Assembly (NCBI RefSeq): GCF_001655615.1
Contig: NZ_CP011567.1
Span: 3,109,001 to 3,173,000, forward strand
Direction: 5' to 3'
From: Pseudomonas sp. GR 6-02
GTDB lineage: Bacteria > Pseudomonadota > Gammaproteobacteria > Pseudomonadales > Pseudomonadaceae
DNA length: 64,000 nucleotides
The notes below the pieces were generated by a model. It saw only the letters and a program-made list of their open reading frames with translations, ran no database searches and was not told where the DNA came from. Shown here in pieces: positions 1 through 8,128 of this stretch (position 1 is its first letter; every line of letters starts with the position of its first letter). The position numbers were made by a program, and so were the translations under genes.

Positions 1-184
1 CAAGCAACCCGGCATCGAGTTTCAGACTGGCGCCAAGCAACCCTTGGGCGCGGGGCAGGGCCTGCCGCAGCTTGGCCAGGCCTTCGGCGTCGAGGCTGTC
101 GATCAGTGTCACCTCGGTCTGCTCGTGCAAGCGAGCCATCAGCAGCGGCGAGAGTTTCTTGTACAGCACAACCTGCTTTTTCAT
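1..184 (-). CDS. kguD: 2-ketogluconate-6-phosphate reductase, N-terminal part (cut by window edge)
   Basis: Only the first 61 codons lie in the window; the gene continues beyond base 1. The start MKKQVVLYKKL is typical of the D-2-hydroxyacid dehydrogenase family, whose members reduce 2-keto acids with NAD(P)H. It directly follows kguT (stop at 197-199), and the order kguE-kguK-kguT-kguD is that of the known Pseudomonas 2-ketogluconate operon, so reduction of 2-keto-6-phosphogluconate to 6-phosphogluconate is the likely role. The ATG at 184 is preceded by a GGA at usable spacing. An in-frame ATG at 196, right after the kguT stop, is an alternative start. The catalytic residues lie outside the window, so the assignment rests on the N-terminus and context. 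Confidence 0.8.
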   Translation of the reverse strand, partial: MKKQVVLYKKLSPLLMARLHEQTEVTLIDSLDAEGLAKLRQALPRAQGLLGASLKLDAGLL

Positions 185-196
185 ATCAACATCCAT

Positions 197-1495
197 TCAG
201 GAATGAGCCGGCACCGGCCGGGGGGCGGCGGTTTTGGCCACGACCCGGTCACTGGCGCCGGGCTTGAGGAAAATCGTCAGCACCACAGACACCAGCAACG
301 CGCCGCTCATCAACAGATAAGACGCACCGGGCGATCCGGTGGAGCTGTTCAGGTAACCGACCAGATAAGAGCCGCCAAACGAACCGAGCGCACCCATGCT
401 GTTGATCAACGCCATGGCTCCACCGGCCACGTTGGCCGGGAGGATTTCTGGAACGATGGCGAAGAACGGCCCGTACGGGGCGTACATGCAGGCACCGGCA
501 ATCACCAGCAGGGTGTAGGACCACCAGAAATGCTCCGCGCCCAGCGCGTAGGAGCCGTAGAACGCAATTGAGGCGATCAGCAGCGGAGGCCAGACGAAGC
601 GTTTGCGCTTCTGCAACTTGTCCGAGCCCCAGGACACCAGCAGCATGCCGATCACTGCCGCCAGGTACGGCAGCGCCGACAGCCAGCCCGCTTCGATCAT
701 GTCCATTTGCGCGCCGGCCTTGAGGATCGATGGCAGCCACAGCACGAAACCGTAGACGCCGATGCTCCAGCAGAAGAACTGCAAGGCGAGGATGATGACT
801 TTTGGTGAACGGAAGGCTTCGGCGTAGTTTTTCACTGCCTTGATGCCGACCTGTTCGGCGGCCAGGGCACTTTCCAGGTCCTGCTTTTCCTGGTCGTTGA
901 GCCACTTGGCCTGAGCCGGACGGTCATCGGCCAGACGCCACCAGATAAACGCCCACACCACTGCCGGCAAGCCTTCGATGATGAACATCCAGCGCCAGTT
1001 GAAATGCTGGATCAGGTAGCCCGAGACCACCGACATCCACAGCATGGTCACCGGGTTGCCGAGGATCAGGAAGGTATTGGCGCGCGAGCGTTCGGCACGG
1101 GTGAACCAGTGGCACAGGTACACCAGCATCGCCGGCATCACCGCGGCTTCGACCACCCCGAGCATGAAACGAATGACGATCAGCCAGTAGGCGTTGGAGA
1201 CGATCCCGGTCAAGGTCGCCAGGGCGCCCCAGAGAATCAGGCTGACGAAAATCAGTTTCTTCACGCTGTGCTTCTGGGCGTAGATCGCGCCCGGAATCTG
1301 GAAGAAGAAATAGCCGAGGAAGAACAGTGCGCCGAGCAGGGAAGACAACCCCGGGGTGATCATCAGGTCCTTGGCCATCCCGGAGGCAGCGGCGAACCCG
1401 TAGTTGGCGCGGTCCAGATACGCCAGGCTGTAGGTGATGAACACGATGGGCATGATGTACCACCAGCGGCGGGTGGCCAGTGTTGCGGTTTTCAT
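197..1495 (-). CDS. kguT: 2-ketogluconate MFS transporter
   Basis: 432 aa, about twelve hydrophobic segments, in the anion:cation symporter branch of the major facilitator superfamily (start MKTATLATRRWWYIMPIVF, conserved LDRANYGFA near the first helix). It sits between the 2-ketogluconate kinase and the reductase, so it should bring 2-ketogluconate across the inner membrane. The ATG at 1495 has a good AGGAG ribosome site. The stop abuts the kguD start region, consistent with one operon. The 52-base gap to kguK is short, but the upstream gene ends in a REP pair, so expression of kguT and kguD may depend on read-through. Confidence 0.9.
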   Translation of the reverse strand: MKTATLATRRWWYIMPIVFITYSLAYLDRANYGFAAASGMAKDLMITPGLSSLLGALFFLGYFFFQIPGAIYAQKHSVKKLIFVSLILWGALATLTGIVSNAYWLIVIRFMLGVVEAAVMPAMLVYLCHWFTRAERSRANTFLILGNPVTMLWMSVVSGYLIQHFNWRWMFIIEGLPAVVWAFIWWRLADDRPAQAKWLNDQEKQDLESALAAEQVGIKAVKNYAEAFRSPKVIILALQFFCWSIGVYGFVLWLPSILKAGAQMDMIEAGWLSALPYLAAVIGMLLVSWGSDKLQKRKRFVWPPLLIASIAFYGSYALGAEHFWWSYTLLVIAGACMYAPYGPFFAIVPEILPANVAGGAMALINSMGALGSFGGSYLVGYLNSSTGSPGASYLLMSGALLVSVVLTIFLKPGASDRVVAKTAAPRPVPAHS

Positions 1496-1547
1496 AGTGA
1501 TGCTCCTGAGCTTGTTGTTTTTGTCGCAGCAGGTAACGGAGTCTGAT

Positions 1548-2588
1548 TCAAATTTTTACGTTAATGGTGAGGGCCCCTTCGCGGGCAAGCCTCGCTCCTA
1601 CGGGCGTACACCCCGAACCCTGTAGGAGCGAGGCTTGCCCGCGAACGGCGTCCTCAAATTCAGCATCCATCTCGGCTCGGGTGGGCAAGCCTTCCATATC
1701 CCCACGGCTCTGCACCGCGCGGCTGCCGATCCAGTTGGCACGTTGTACGGCATGGGCAACGCTGTGGTTTTCCAGCAGGGCGCTGATCAGGCCGACGGCA
1801 AACCCGTCACCGGCACCGACCGTATCGACCACTGTTGCCACGGGTACGCCTGCAACGAAACCTTCATCCTGATGCGTGCGGTAATACGCACCGTGCGGGC
1901 CAAGCTTGATCGCCACGGCTTCGGCGCCCTGGTCGAGGTAAAACGCCGCGATGTCGGCAGGGTCTTCGAAACCGGTCAGCAACCGTCCTTCGCTCAACCC
2001 CGGCAGCACCCAATGGGCGAGGGCGGCGAGGCGGTTGATCTCGCTGATCATCTGCTGTTCGCTGGCCCACAGGCTCGGGCGCAGGTTGGGGTCGAACGAC
2101 ACGCTGCGCCCGGCATCGCGCATGCGGGTCATCAGTTCGAAGGACATTGCCCGGGCCGACGCGGATAGCGCCGGAGGAATGCCGGTGGCATGCAAGTGCC
2201 GGGCGTTGAGCAGCGACGGGGAAATCGACTGCACCGACAAGTGACTGGCCGCCGAACCGCGACGGAAATATTCGACCACCGGATCGCTGCCGTCATCGGC
2301 GCGGGATTTGAGTTGAAACCCGGTGGGGTGCGCCGGGTCGATGTCGACGTGGCTGCAATCCAGGCCTTCTCTCTTTAGCATATCGATGACGAAACGGCCG
2401 AGAGAATCGGCGCCCACCCGGCTCAGCCAGGCGACGTTAAAGCCCAATCGCGACAGGCCAATGGCGACGTTGCTGTCGGCCCCGGCAATGCGCTTGTGGA
2501 AGTGGCCGACGTCGGCCAGTTCACCGTTCTGCTCGGCAACGAACATCGCCATGGTTTCGCCGAACGACAGAATCTCGATCTCAGACAT
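1548..2588 (-). CDS. kguK: 2-ketogluconate kinase (PfkB family) with a REP-encoded tail
   Basis: 346 aa, a ribokinase/PfkB-type sugar kinase. The C-terminal PfkB signature [12 protein letters not shown], with the catalytic Asp, lies near residue 253; the N-terminus ([16 protein letters not shown]) is typical of the family. It should phosphorylate 2-ketogluconate in the cytoplasm. The start overlaps the kguE stop by 8 bases, so the two are translationally coupled. The last ~32 residues (RGQASLLQ... VGARLARE...) are encoded by a REP inverted pair at 1578-1645 and run through it to a stop at 1548. This makes the protein about 30 residues longer than I expect for the family (about 316 aa). Confidence 0.9.
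   Translation of the reverse strand: MSEIEILSFGETMAMFVAEQNGELADVGHFHKRIAGADSNVAIGLSRLGFNVAWLSRVGADSLGRFVIDMLKREGLDCSHVDIDPAHPTGFQLKSRADDGSDPVVEYFRRGSAASHLSVQSISPSLLNARHLHATGIPPALSASARAMSFELMTRMRDAGRSVSFDPNLRPSLWASEQQMISEINRLAALAHWVLPGLSEGRLLTGFEDPADIAAFYLDQGAEAVAIKLGPHGAYYRTHQDEGFVAGVPVATVVDTVGAGDGFAVGLISALLENHSVAHAVQRANWIGSRAVQSRGDMEGLPTRAEMDAEFEDAVRGQASLLQGSGCTPVGARLAREGALTINVKI
1578..1645. repeat. REP inverted pair (family 1) inside the 3' end of kguK
   Basis: Inverted arms CTTCGCGGGCAAGCCTCGCT... and ...AGCGAGGCTTGCCCGCGAA are separated by about 20 bases. Most REP pairs are extragenic; here the kguK reading frame passes through the whole element. Confidence 0.9.
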
Positions 2589-3363
2589 GCGCAGGCTCCA
2601 GGCGGGATTGGCCGAGGCAGGCGAGGGTAGCGACGTGGTCGGTGGTCAACCGCACCAGGTCATTGCCTTGCAGCGGATATTCCGCCGCGCGCATTACGTT
2701 ATGGGGCATGTGCCGCAGCAATTGTTGCCACAGGTGCAAGTCGCTGGCCGCCGGTGGTACCGCCACCAGCTTGCCGTCGACCCGACGCGCCACTGCTTTG
2801 CAGTGCACGTAGCCGACATGTCGACCGAGCATGCGCGCGGCGCTGGCGGCGGACTGGTCCTGCCATTGCCAGTTGCCGATATCGAAGGTCATTTTGATTG
2901 GCAACTGATGCTGCTCGACGTCGGCGAAGAAACGCTGGAACGGCTCGATGCGGCCGCCGTGCAAGGTCTGGTCGTTTTCCACCAGCAATTGCACCGGGCT
3001 CTGCTGCAACACATGGGCCAGTGTTTGCAGATCGTTGTTGTCGGTGAAATAACCCAGGGAGACTTTCAGCCATTGTGAGCCGAATGCCTCGGCGCGTTGC
3101 AGGGTCGAGAGCAATTCAGGGTTGGGTGCCGATTGCCCGGCCAGCCACAACTCCAGCGGCGAGGAATACACGCTTTCCAGGCCCCGGGATTGCGTGGAGT
3201 CGGCCAATTGCGCGGGGTCTTCAAGGGTCAGCAGCTCTTCGCGCCATTCAATGTGCGTGGCACCGGCAGCGGCCAGCACTTCGACAAAACTACCCTGGCC
3301 ACGTTGGCGCACAAGCTCGGCGCCGTAGCTGGACAGGCTGATGGAAACGGGTGGTTTGTTCAT
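2581..3363 (-). CDS. kguE: 2-ketogluconate utilisation epimerase-like TIM-barrel protein
   Basis: 260 aa from the ATG at 3363, which has an AGAGGTG ribosome site. An in-frame ATG 27 bases further upstream would start inside the PtxS operator and is unlikely. The protein belongs to the xylose isomerase-like TIM-barrel (AP endonuclease 2) family: conserved acidic and His positions occur in ENDQTLHG and FDIGNW. It is the first gene of the kgu operon in Pseudomonas. Its exact reaction in 2-ketogluconate catabolism is not well established; the usual label is putative epimerase. Transcription should be controlled by PtxS through the palindrome at 3376-3389, immediately upstream of the start. Confidence 0.88.
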   Translation of the reverse strand: MNKPPVSISLSSYGAELVRQRGQGSFVEVLAAAGATHIEWREELLTLEDPAQLADSTQSRGLESVYSSPLELWLAGQSAPNPELLSTLQRAEAFGSQWLKVSLGYFTDNNDLQTLAHVLQQSPVQLLVENDQTLHGGRIEPFQRFFADVEQHQLPIKMTFDIGNWQWQDQSAASAARMLGRHVGYVHCKAVARRVDGKLVAVPPAASDLHLWQQLLRHMPHNVMRAAEYPLQGNDLVRLTTDHVATLACLGQSRLEPAHV

Positions 3364-3375
3364 TGTTATCACCTC

Positions 3376-3389
3376 TGAAACCGGTTTCA
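3376..3389. promoter_or_regulatory. PtxS operator upstream of kguE
   Basis: The perfect 14-bp palindrome TGAAACCGGTTTCA is the published PtxS binding site of pseudomonads. It lies 12 bases upstream of the kguE start, so bound PtxS would block the kguEKTD transcript until 2-ketogluconate releases it. The identical site occurs at 4593-4606. Confidence 0.92.
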
Positions 3390-3432
3390 TTTTTGTTCAA
3401 AAAAAATATTAGTGAGTGATGTGTTGTTCTTT

Positions 3433-3514
3433 CGGGCCTCTTCGCGGGCAAGCCTCGCTCCTACAGGGGCGTGGGTGTAAATCCGTAGGAGCCAGGCTTG
3501 CCCGCGAAGAGGCC
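3433..3514. repeat. REP inverted pair (family 1) between kguE and ptxS
   Basis: Two inverted arms built on GCGGGCAAGCCTCGCTCCTA and its complement flank a short loop. The second arm reads GTAGGAGCCAGG, a one-base variant of the usual GAGCGAGG. It ends 1 base before the ptxS stop codon and can form a hairpin at the end of the ptxS transcript. Confidence 0.9.
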
Positions 3515-3515
3515 T

Positions 3516-4544
3516 TCAAATTGGAACACCCCCCGTGGTCGACCCCCGCACAATCAACCGTGCCGGAAAATCCAAAGTCCGCACCGGCCCGTCATCCCCA
3601 CGCAAACGCTTGAGCAAACACTCAAACGCACTCGCGCCAATGTCCTCGGTCGGCTGGGCGAGGGCGGTAATCCCGCTGCCCACCAGCGGATACCAATCCA
3701 GATCATCCAGGGCGATCAACCCGACATCCTCAAACAGGTTGCACTGCAATTCACGCAACGCATGGGTACTGGCCAACGCCGCAATACCGTTGGCGCAGAA
3801 CAGCGCTTTCGGCCTGGGACCAGGGGTATCAAGAAAGGATTTCAAGCGACCGGCCAGATCACCGCCAGTTTCAACCACCGCGCCCGAGAGCGCCGGACGC
3901 TGCTCGATCTGCGCCTTGAAGCTGCTGACCCGCTCGATCCGCGAACTGGTGCCGTCAAACGGCTCCGTCACCATCAGCACATCGCGATAACCGCGTTGTT
4001 CAAGATGGGCCACGGCGATCTCGACGGCGGCGGGATTGTCCAGCCCCACCAGATCGCTATCGAACTGCTCGACCTTGCGATCCACCAGCACCATGGGCAT
4101 TTCCTGCTGCAATTCGCGCAACTCATCCACGTGGTGGCCGAGGGTGTTCACGATCAAGCCTTCAATGTTGTACGAGCGCAGCAGCGCCAGGTGCTGACGT
4201 TCCTGCTCGTCATCGCGATCGGTGTTGCACACCACCAGGCTGTAGCCGTGCCGACGGCAGGCGGTTTCCACGCCATGCATCACAGCAATCGAATAAGGGT
4301 TACGGATATCGGCCACCAACATGCCGATCAGACGCGTGCGCCCACGTTTCAGGCCGCGGGCCATCTGGTTAGGGCGGTAGCCCAATTCGGCAATCGCCTG
4401 CTCGATGCGCAGGGCCGTGGCATCGGAGAGCAGGGCGCGGTCATCGCCGATGAAGCGCGAGACGCTGGCCTTGGAGACGCCCGCGTGTTCGGCGACGTCG
4501 AGCATGGTGACGCGGCTGCGCTGGGCGGCGGAGAAGTCGTTCAC
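3516..4544 (-). CDS. ptxS: LacI-family repressor of 2-ketogluconate genes
   Basis: 342 aa. An N-terminal LacI helix-turn-helix (MLDVAEHAGVSKASVSRF, about residues 14-31) and hinge are followed by a periplasmic-binding-protein-like effector domain. The start is GTG at 4544; an internal ATG at codon 14 would truncate the helix-turn-helix lead-in. PtxS is the 2-ketogluconate-responsive repressor of kgu genes and of itself, and both expected operators are present: 3376-3389 before kguE and 4593-4606 upstream of ptxS. Transcription runs toward kguE, separated by the REP pair. Confidence 0.93.
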   Translation of the reverse strand: MNDFSAAQRSRVTMLDVAEHAGVSKASVSRFIGDDRALLSDATALRIEQAIAELGYRPNQMARGLKRGRTRLIGMLVADIRNPYSIAVMHGVETACRRHGYSLVVCNTDRDDEQERQHLALLRSYNIEGLIVNTLGHHVDELRELQQEMPMVLVDRKVEQFDSDLVGLDNPAAVEIAVAHLEQRGYRDVLMVTEPFDGTSSRIERVSSFKAQIEQRPALSGAVVETGGDLAGRLKSFLDTPGPRPKALFCANGIAALASTHALRELQCNLFEDVGLIALDDLDWYPLVGSGITALAQPTEDIGASAFECLLKRLRGDDGPVRTLDFPARLIVRGSTTGGVPI

Positions 4545-4592
4545 GGATAGACAGCCTTCTTATTGGAATTATTCAGGGGCGACCGCAAGGTC

Positions 4593-4606
4593 TGAAACCG
4601 GTTTCA
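4593..4606. promoter_or_regulatory. PtxS operator upstream of ptxS
   Basis: A perfect copy of TGAAACCGGTTTCA, 48 bases upstream of the ptxS GTG. It implies autoregulation of the repressor. It is identical to the kguE operator. Confidence 0.9.
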
Positions 4607-4695
4607 GGTAACCGCATAACCCATCGGCTCGTCAAGCTTGAAAAGATCTGAACCCGACGACAGGGCCGGAGTATTCCGACCAGCGGTAGTTAAAC

Positions 4696-4711
4696 CTGTC
4701 AGATCTGACAG
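4696..4711. promoter_or_regulatory. lux-box-like palindrome upstream of 4785-5591
   Basis: CTGTCAGATCTGACAG is a perfect 16-bp palindrome with the CT-N12-AG form of LuxR-family (las/rhl-type) binding sites. It ends 73 bases before the ATG. A TTTAAT at 4735-4740 could be the -10. Nearly the same sequence precedes the genes at 11105 (minus) and 18871 (plus). No luxI or luxR gene is in the window, so the regulator is unknown. Confidence 0.65.
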
Positions 4712-4784
4712 TAGGCGAGATCGCGATTACTGCGTTTAATTTCTCCCGAAGCAAAGGGTTTTCAAGGCCTCTGGAGAACGGCGA

Positions 4785-5591
4785 ATGAGCACAACGACAC
4801 CCATCGGAATATTCGCCGCGCCATTAAGCATTGACGGTGTCGGTGCCGATAAGGTGCTTCCGCCGGACGCGCACCTCAATGGCGTGACACTGCGAATCCC
4901 CCCTTGGCTCGCACCTTCGCTCAAACCTGGCGAGAGTGATTTGCTGCAGATCTGGATTCGAGAGCCTGGGGCAACGTCCGACACTCGTTTTTACAACAAC
5001 CTTTTTCCCGTCCCGGTGGTGTTTCCGACCTCGATCCACTTGCCCTCGCAGTTCCTGCAACTGATAGGTGACATCACTCTGACCTACAAGGTGACGTCTG
5101 GAGATACCAAGAACGAGGATGACTCGCTGGCGCAGGTGTTCATCCTCAAACGCCCGGTCCCGGTCAACCTGAAGGAACCGGTCTTTCCCAACGCAACCTT
5201 GTGGGGTTACCTGAATTGCAGGACGTCTCCAGCGATCTGGGTGGTGGTCACTGTGCGTGTTCCGGCACAACCGGGGCGGTTCCTTGCAGGCGATGTGTGT
5301 GAACTGGGATGGGTAGGCTTCAGCAGCCTCAACGGCAGCGGTAACGCCATTCCAGGCACGGCGCTGAGCTTGCGCAAAACATTGACGCAGCAGGAAGCCG
5401 ATTCAGCGCTGGGCTTCGACTTCAGGCTCGAAAGCGACAAATACGAAAAACATATCAAGCCTATGGTCATCAACGCATCGGCACTCGCTCAGTACACGCT
5501 TTATCGAAAGGGTGTCGCTCTGGGTCGATCGGCCCCGGGCCTGGTAAAGATCGACCGGGGCGTATCGGGGAATCCACCTTGCGGCCCATAA
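4785..5591 (+). CDS. uncharacterised beta-rich protein with a GRS repeat unit
   Basis: 268 aa, no family recognised, no signal peptide and no membrane segment. The ATG has a GGAGAA ribosome site. The composition is beta-sandwich-like. A C-terminal unit of roughly 90 residues opens with GDVCELGWVG and closes with YTLYRKGVALGRSAP. That pattern (GD-x-hydrophobic ... Y-x-L-x-R-x-G ... GRS) recurs in the 753-aa protein at 18871-21132, so the two probably share an Ig-like repeat. A lux-box-like palindrome lies 73 bases upstream. The next gene starts 149 bases downstream on the same strand and is probably co-transcribed. Function unknown; the protein could be an effector, an adhesin-like protein or a carbohydrate binder. 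Confidence 0.75.
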   Translation: MSTTTPIGIFAAPLSIDGVGADKVLPPDAHLNGVTLRIPPWLAPSLKPGESDLLQIWIREPGATSDTRFYNNLFPVPVVFPTSIHLPSQFLQLIGDITLTYKVTSGDTKNEDDSLAQVFILKRPVPVNLKEPVFPNATLWGYLNCRTSPAIWVVVTVRVPAQPGRFLAGDVCELGWVGFSSLNGSGNAIPGTALSLRKTLTQQEADSALGFDFRLESDKYEKHIKPMVINASALAQYTLYRKGVALGRSAPGLVKIDRGVSGNPPCGP

Positions 5592-5740
5592 CTCAAGGAG
5601 TCTCAAGTTCAACCGTTGTAGAACACACAAACGCAAGAAAAACGTCAATCCCAGGGACATGCAGCCAGGAGTCGCGAGATTTTTCATTGGGACACAACGT
5701 TGATGGTTCAACGATTAATTCATCCATGGAGCATACAAAC

Positions 5741-7876
5741 ATGAATATGCAGGTTAAATCTGGCGGTGTCCTTGCCTTGCCTCCGACTATTGTCGGTGTG
5801 TTGCCTGATGGCCGAATTCCCTATCAACAACTGAAAGTCGACAGACGGGTCAAATTTCAATTGGCCGATGTCGATGACAAAACGCCTGAAGGCGCTCACA
5901 GAATCGAACTTCACGTGCACCCGAAAGGGGTCAAGCCCATAGAGTTCGACCCGACATGGGTGGTTTTGGAGTTGTTGAAAGCCAATCAGCCAGCGGCTGA
6001 CTGGACGTTTCCGATCGATTTTGACGTGACTGGAGCTGCACTCGATCGACTGGTCGACAGGTTTGATATGAACGGCGAATACGCGGAATACGGCGCGACA
6101 TTCATTATTTATGACGCCCACACCAACCCCGATATATCTGATCCACCTCTTGAGTTCAAAGTCGATCTGACCGCGCCTTACCAGCGCCAACCCGGTACGG
6201 GCAACGGCACCGGCACACGGCCTGTGTTGATCAGCCAGACTGGCTTGCCTACGAGGATTGACGACGCCTGGCTGGCGGATCCCGCCAACGCCGGCGGTCT
6301 CGATTTGCCCATTCCTACCGGCTATACAAAATTCGAAGCGTTAACCGATCGCGTCAGTATCTATGTTTCTACGCAAACAACATTTACAGGGATGCAGGGC
6401 GACGTCAACGGAGCCTCTGTCATCGATTTTCCGCTGCCGGTTGGCGGGGTCATCAACATTCCTCTGGCCGATCTGCAGGCGTTGAGGGATGGTTCGTACT
6501 TTTATTCCTATAACCTCAAGGATGCGCCAGGAAATATCAGCAACAACTCGGCCATCACGTTGCTGTTCAGTCGGGTAAGTGCCCCCGCCCCGGTACTGGG
6601 CGTGCCAAGGATCCCGGTCACCGGTCCTAATGGTCAAACGCCTATTACGCTTGGGACGTCAGCGTTTCCCACCAAAGCTGTAATGGAAGTCGATTTTCCG
6701 TTGAACGGGCTTCCCGGTGATCGGATCGTTCCAGAAGTCTTTGATTCGAATGGTGTTCCTTCACCGACAATCCCTGAACAACAAATTCCACCTGTCGGTA
6801 CACCGGGTCCACAGACACTGTTTTTCGACCTGGACGATGCGTTTTGGGCCGCTGTGTATGCGGACCCCAATCGCCAGGATGAGGAGCAGTTCACATACAG
6901 GTACAGATTGATTCGTCCTACGATTTCATCTGATCCGGTTTCGCAGCCGGAGCAATTCGGTATTCTCGATCGATCGTACGCCGGGCCTGAGCAACCGAAC
7001 CTGCCAGACCTGCTAAACCCCAACATTCAGCCGGTGGCGGTTCAGGGCGCAGGCACTCCGGTACCCGCCCCCAACACGCTTGGCACGGCACAGGCAGGCC
7101 TCGACGCCACCATGACCTGGCCTTTGTGGAGGGATCCAAACCGGCCGGTGACAGACCGTGAAATCGTGACGTTCTACTACCAGGGCAAGCAAGTGGGGAG
7201 CCCGGTGGGCGTGCGGGGTGACCAGCCGACGGTCACCACGACATTGCCTTGGGCCACGATCCTGGCCGAAGGCAACGGCAGTGGTGCAACGGCGCGAGAA
7301 GCCTACATCACCATCGGATACCCTGGCAGCGCGAACGTGATGACGCAGACGCCCGTGACCCCGGTCAACGTGACAGCCATCGTGATCAATCTGCCTGCGC
7401 CACAGATCATTGTTTCAGCCTTCAGAACAGCCACCGGGACCCTGGTGCCGGAGCGTGTCGCGACTTCCATCAACTGTCCAAGCATGGATCACCCGACTGT
7501 AGCGAACGGGCCGATGCCGCCTTACGCGGCGCGCAGCCTGCGGATCAGGATCCTGCGTGATCCCAATATCCCTACAGGCGCAATAGTGAACCTGGAATTT
7601 GAGGGCCGGGTCACCAACACGGCGGGTGGTGCTGCAATTCCCGGCACTCAGATCACGGATTCGAGGCCTATGCCAGCGACCGGAGTGCTGGAATTCAACC
7701 TGACGGACTACACCGCCATCAGGACGATCCAGCTGCCAAGCCCCGGCCCGGGTCAGCGACCTGCCACCCGTTTTGCGCGCATCGCGTATACGGTCAACGG
7801 AATCACTTCCGAGGTCATCGTCCCCGTGGCGCTCTTGAACTCGAGCCTGGTGTATTGCGAGCAGAACCGTCCTTGA
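5741..7876 (+). CDS. large uncharacterised protein with Ig-like repeats
   Basis: 711 aa from the ATG at 5741, chosen because a GGAG lies 9 bases upstream; an ATG at 5726 and an open frame back to 5579 are alternatives. No signal peptide, transmembrane segment or catalytic motif is visible. The sequence is rich in Pro, Thr, Val and Asn and looks like tandem beta-sandwich modules of about 100 residues with linkers such as NPNIQPVAVQGAGTPVPAPN. One module ends FTYRYRLIRPTISSDPVSQP, reminiscent of the Y-x-L-x-R ... S pattern in its neighbours. It follows 4785-5591 on the same strand and probably shares its lux-box-like promoter. Function and location are unknown. Confidence 0.75.
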   Translation: MNMQVKSGGVLALPPTIVGVLPDGRIPYQQLKVDRRVKFQLADVDDKTPEGAHRIELHVHPKGVKPIEFDPTWVVLELLKANQPAADWTFPIDFDVTGAALDRLVDRFDMNGEYAEYGATFIIYDAHTNPDISDPPLEFKVDLTAPYQRQPGTGNGTGTRPVLISQTGLPTRIDDAWLADPANAGGLDLPIPTGYTKFEALTDRVSIYVSTQTTFTGMQGDVNGASVIDFPLPVGGVINIPLADLQALRDGSYFYSYNLKDAPGNISNNSAITLLFSRVSAPAPVLGVPRIPVTGPNGQTPITLGTSAFPTKAVMEVDFPLNGLPGDRIVPEVFDSNGVPSPTIPEQQIPPVGTPGPQTLFFDLDDAFWAAVYADPNRQDEEQFTYRYRLIRPTISSDPVSQPEQFGILDRSYAGPEQPNLPDLLNPNIQPVAVQGAGTPVPAPNTLGTAQAGLDATMTWPLWRDPNRPVTDREIVTFYYQGKQVGSPVGVRGDQPTVTTTLPWATILAEGNGSGATAREAYITIGYPGSANVMTQTPVTPVNVTAIVINLPAPQIIVSAFRTATGTLVPERVATSINCPSMDHPTVANGPMPPYAARSLRIRILRDPNIPTGAIVNLEFEGRVTNTAGGAAIPGTQITDSRPMPATGVLEFNLTDYTAIRTIQLPSPGPGQRPATRFARIAYTVNGITSEVIVPVALLNSSLVYCEQNRP

Positions 7877-7911
7877 TAACGGATCAGCAGCGCTTCGAAT
7901 GAAACTTCCCA

Positions 7912-7945
7912 GGATAAGGGCGACAGCAATTGTCGTCCTCATCCG
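7912..7945 (+). terminator. possible imperfect hairpin after 5741-7876
   Basis: Arms around GGCGACA and TGTCGTCC, with flanking AGGAT and ATCC, can pair with mismatches. There is no T-run, so a Rho-independent terminator is not assured. The rest of 7877-8128 shows only a candidate promoter region for the autotransporter and no lux-box-like palindrome. Confidence 0.3.
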
Positions 7946-8128
7946 AGGAGGTGAAGTCAGATACGTACGAGCTTACGAATCAAGGGGATAAATCGTACAA
8001 AGACGGAGATTGATCCTACATATCCCCGGGAAAGTTATCCGTAGTCTGGCGACCGTTTTAGTCCGGCTCGCACACCGTTTGAGTCGGAAACTCGTTCCTG
8101 ATGGAATGCAATCGAGTAGGACTCAACT

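Noticed and set aside
3433..3514. Possible CRISPR-like repeated units
   Set aside because: The units are inverted pairs scattered singly through the window, not direct repeats with regular spacers; they are REP elements.
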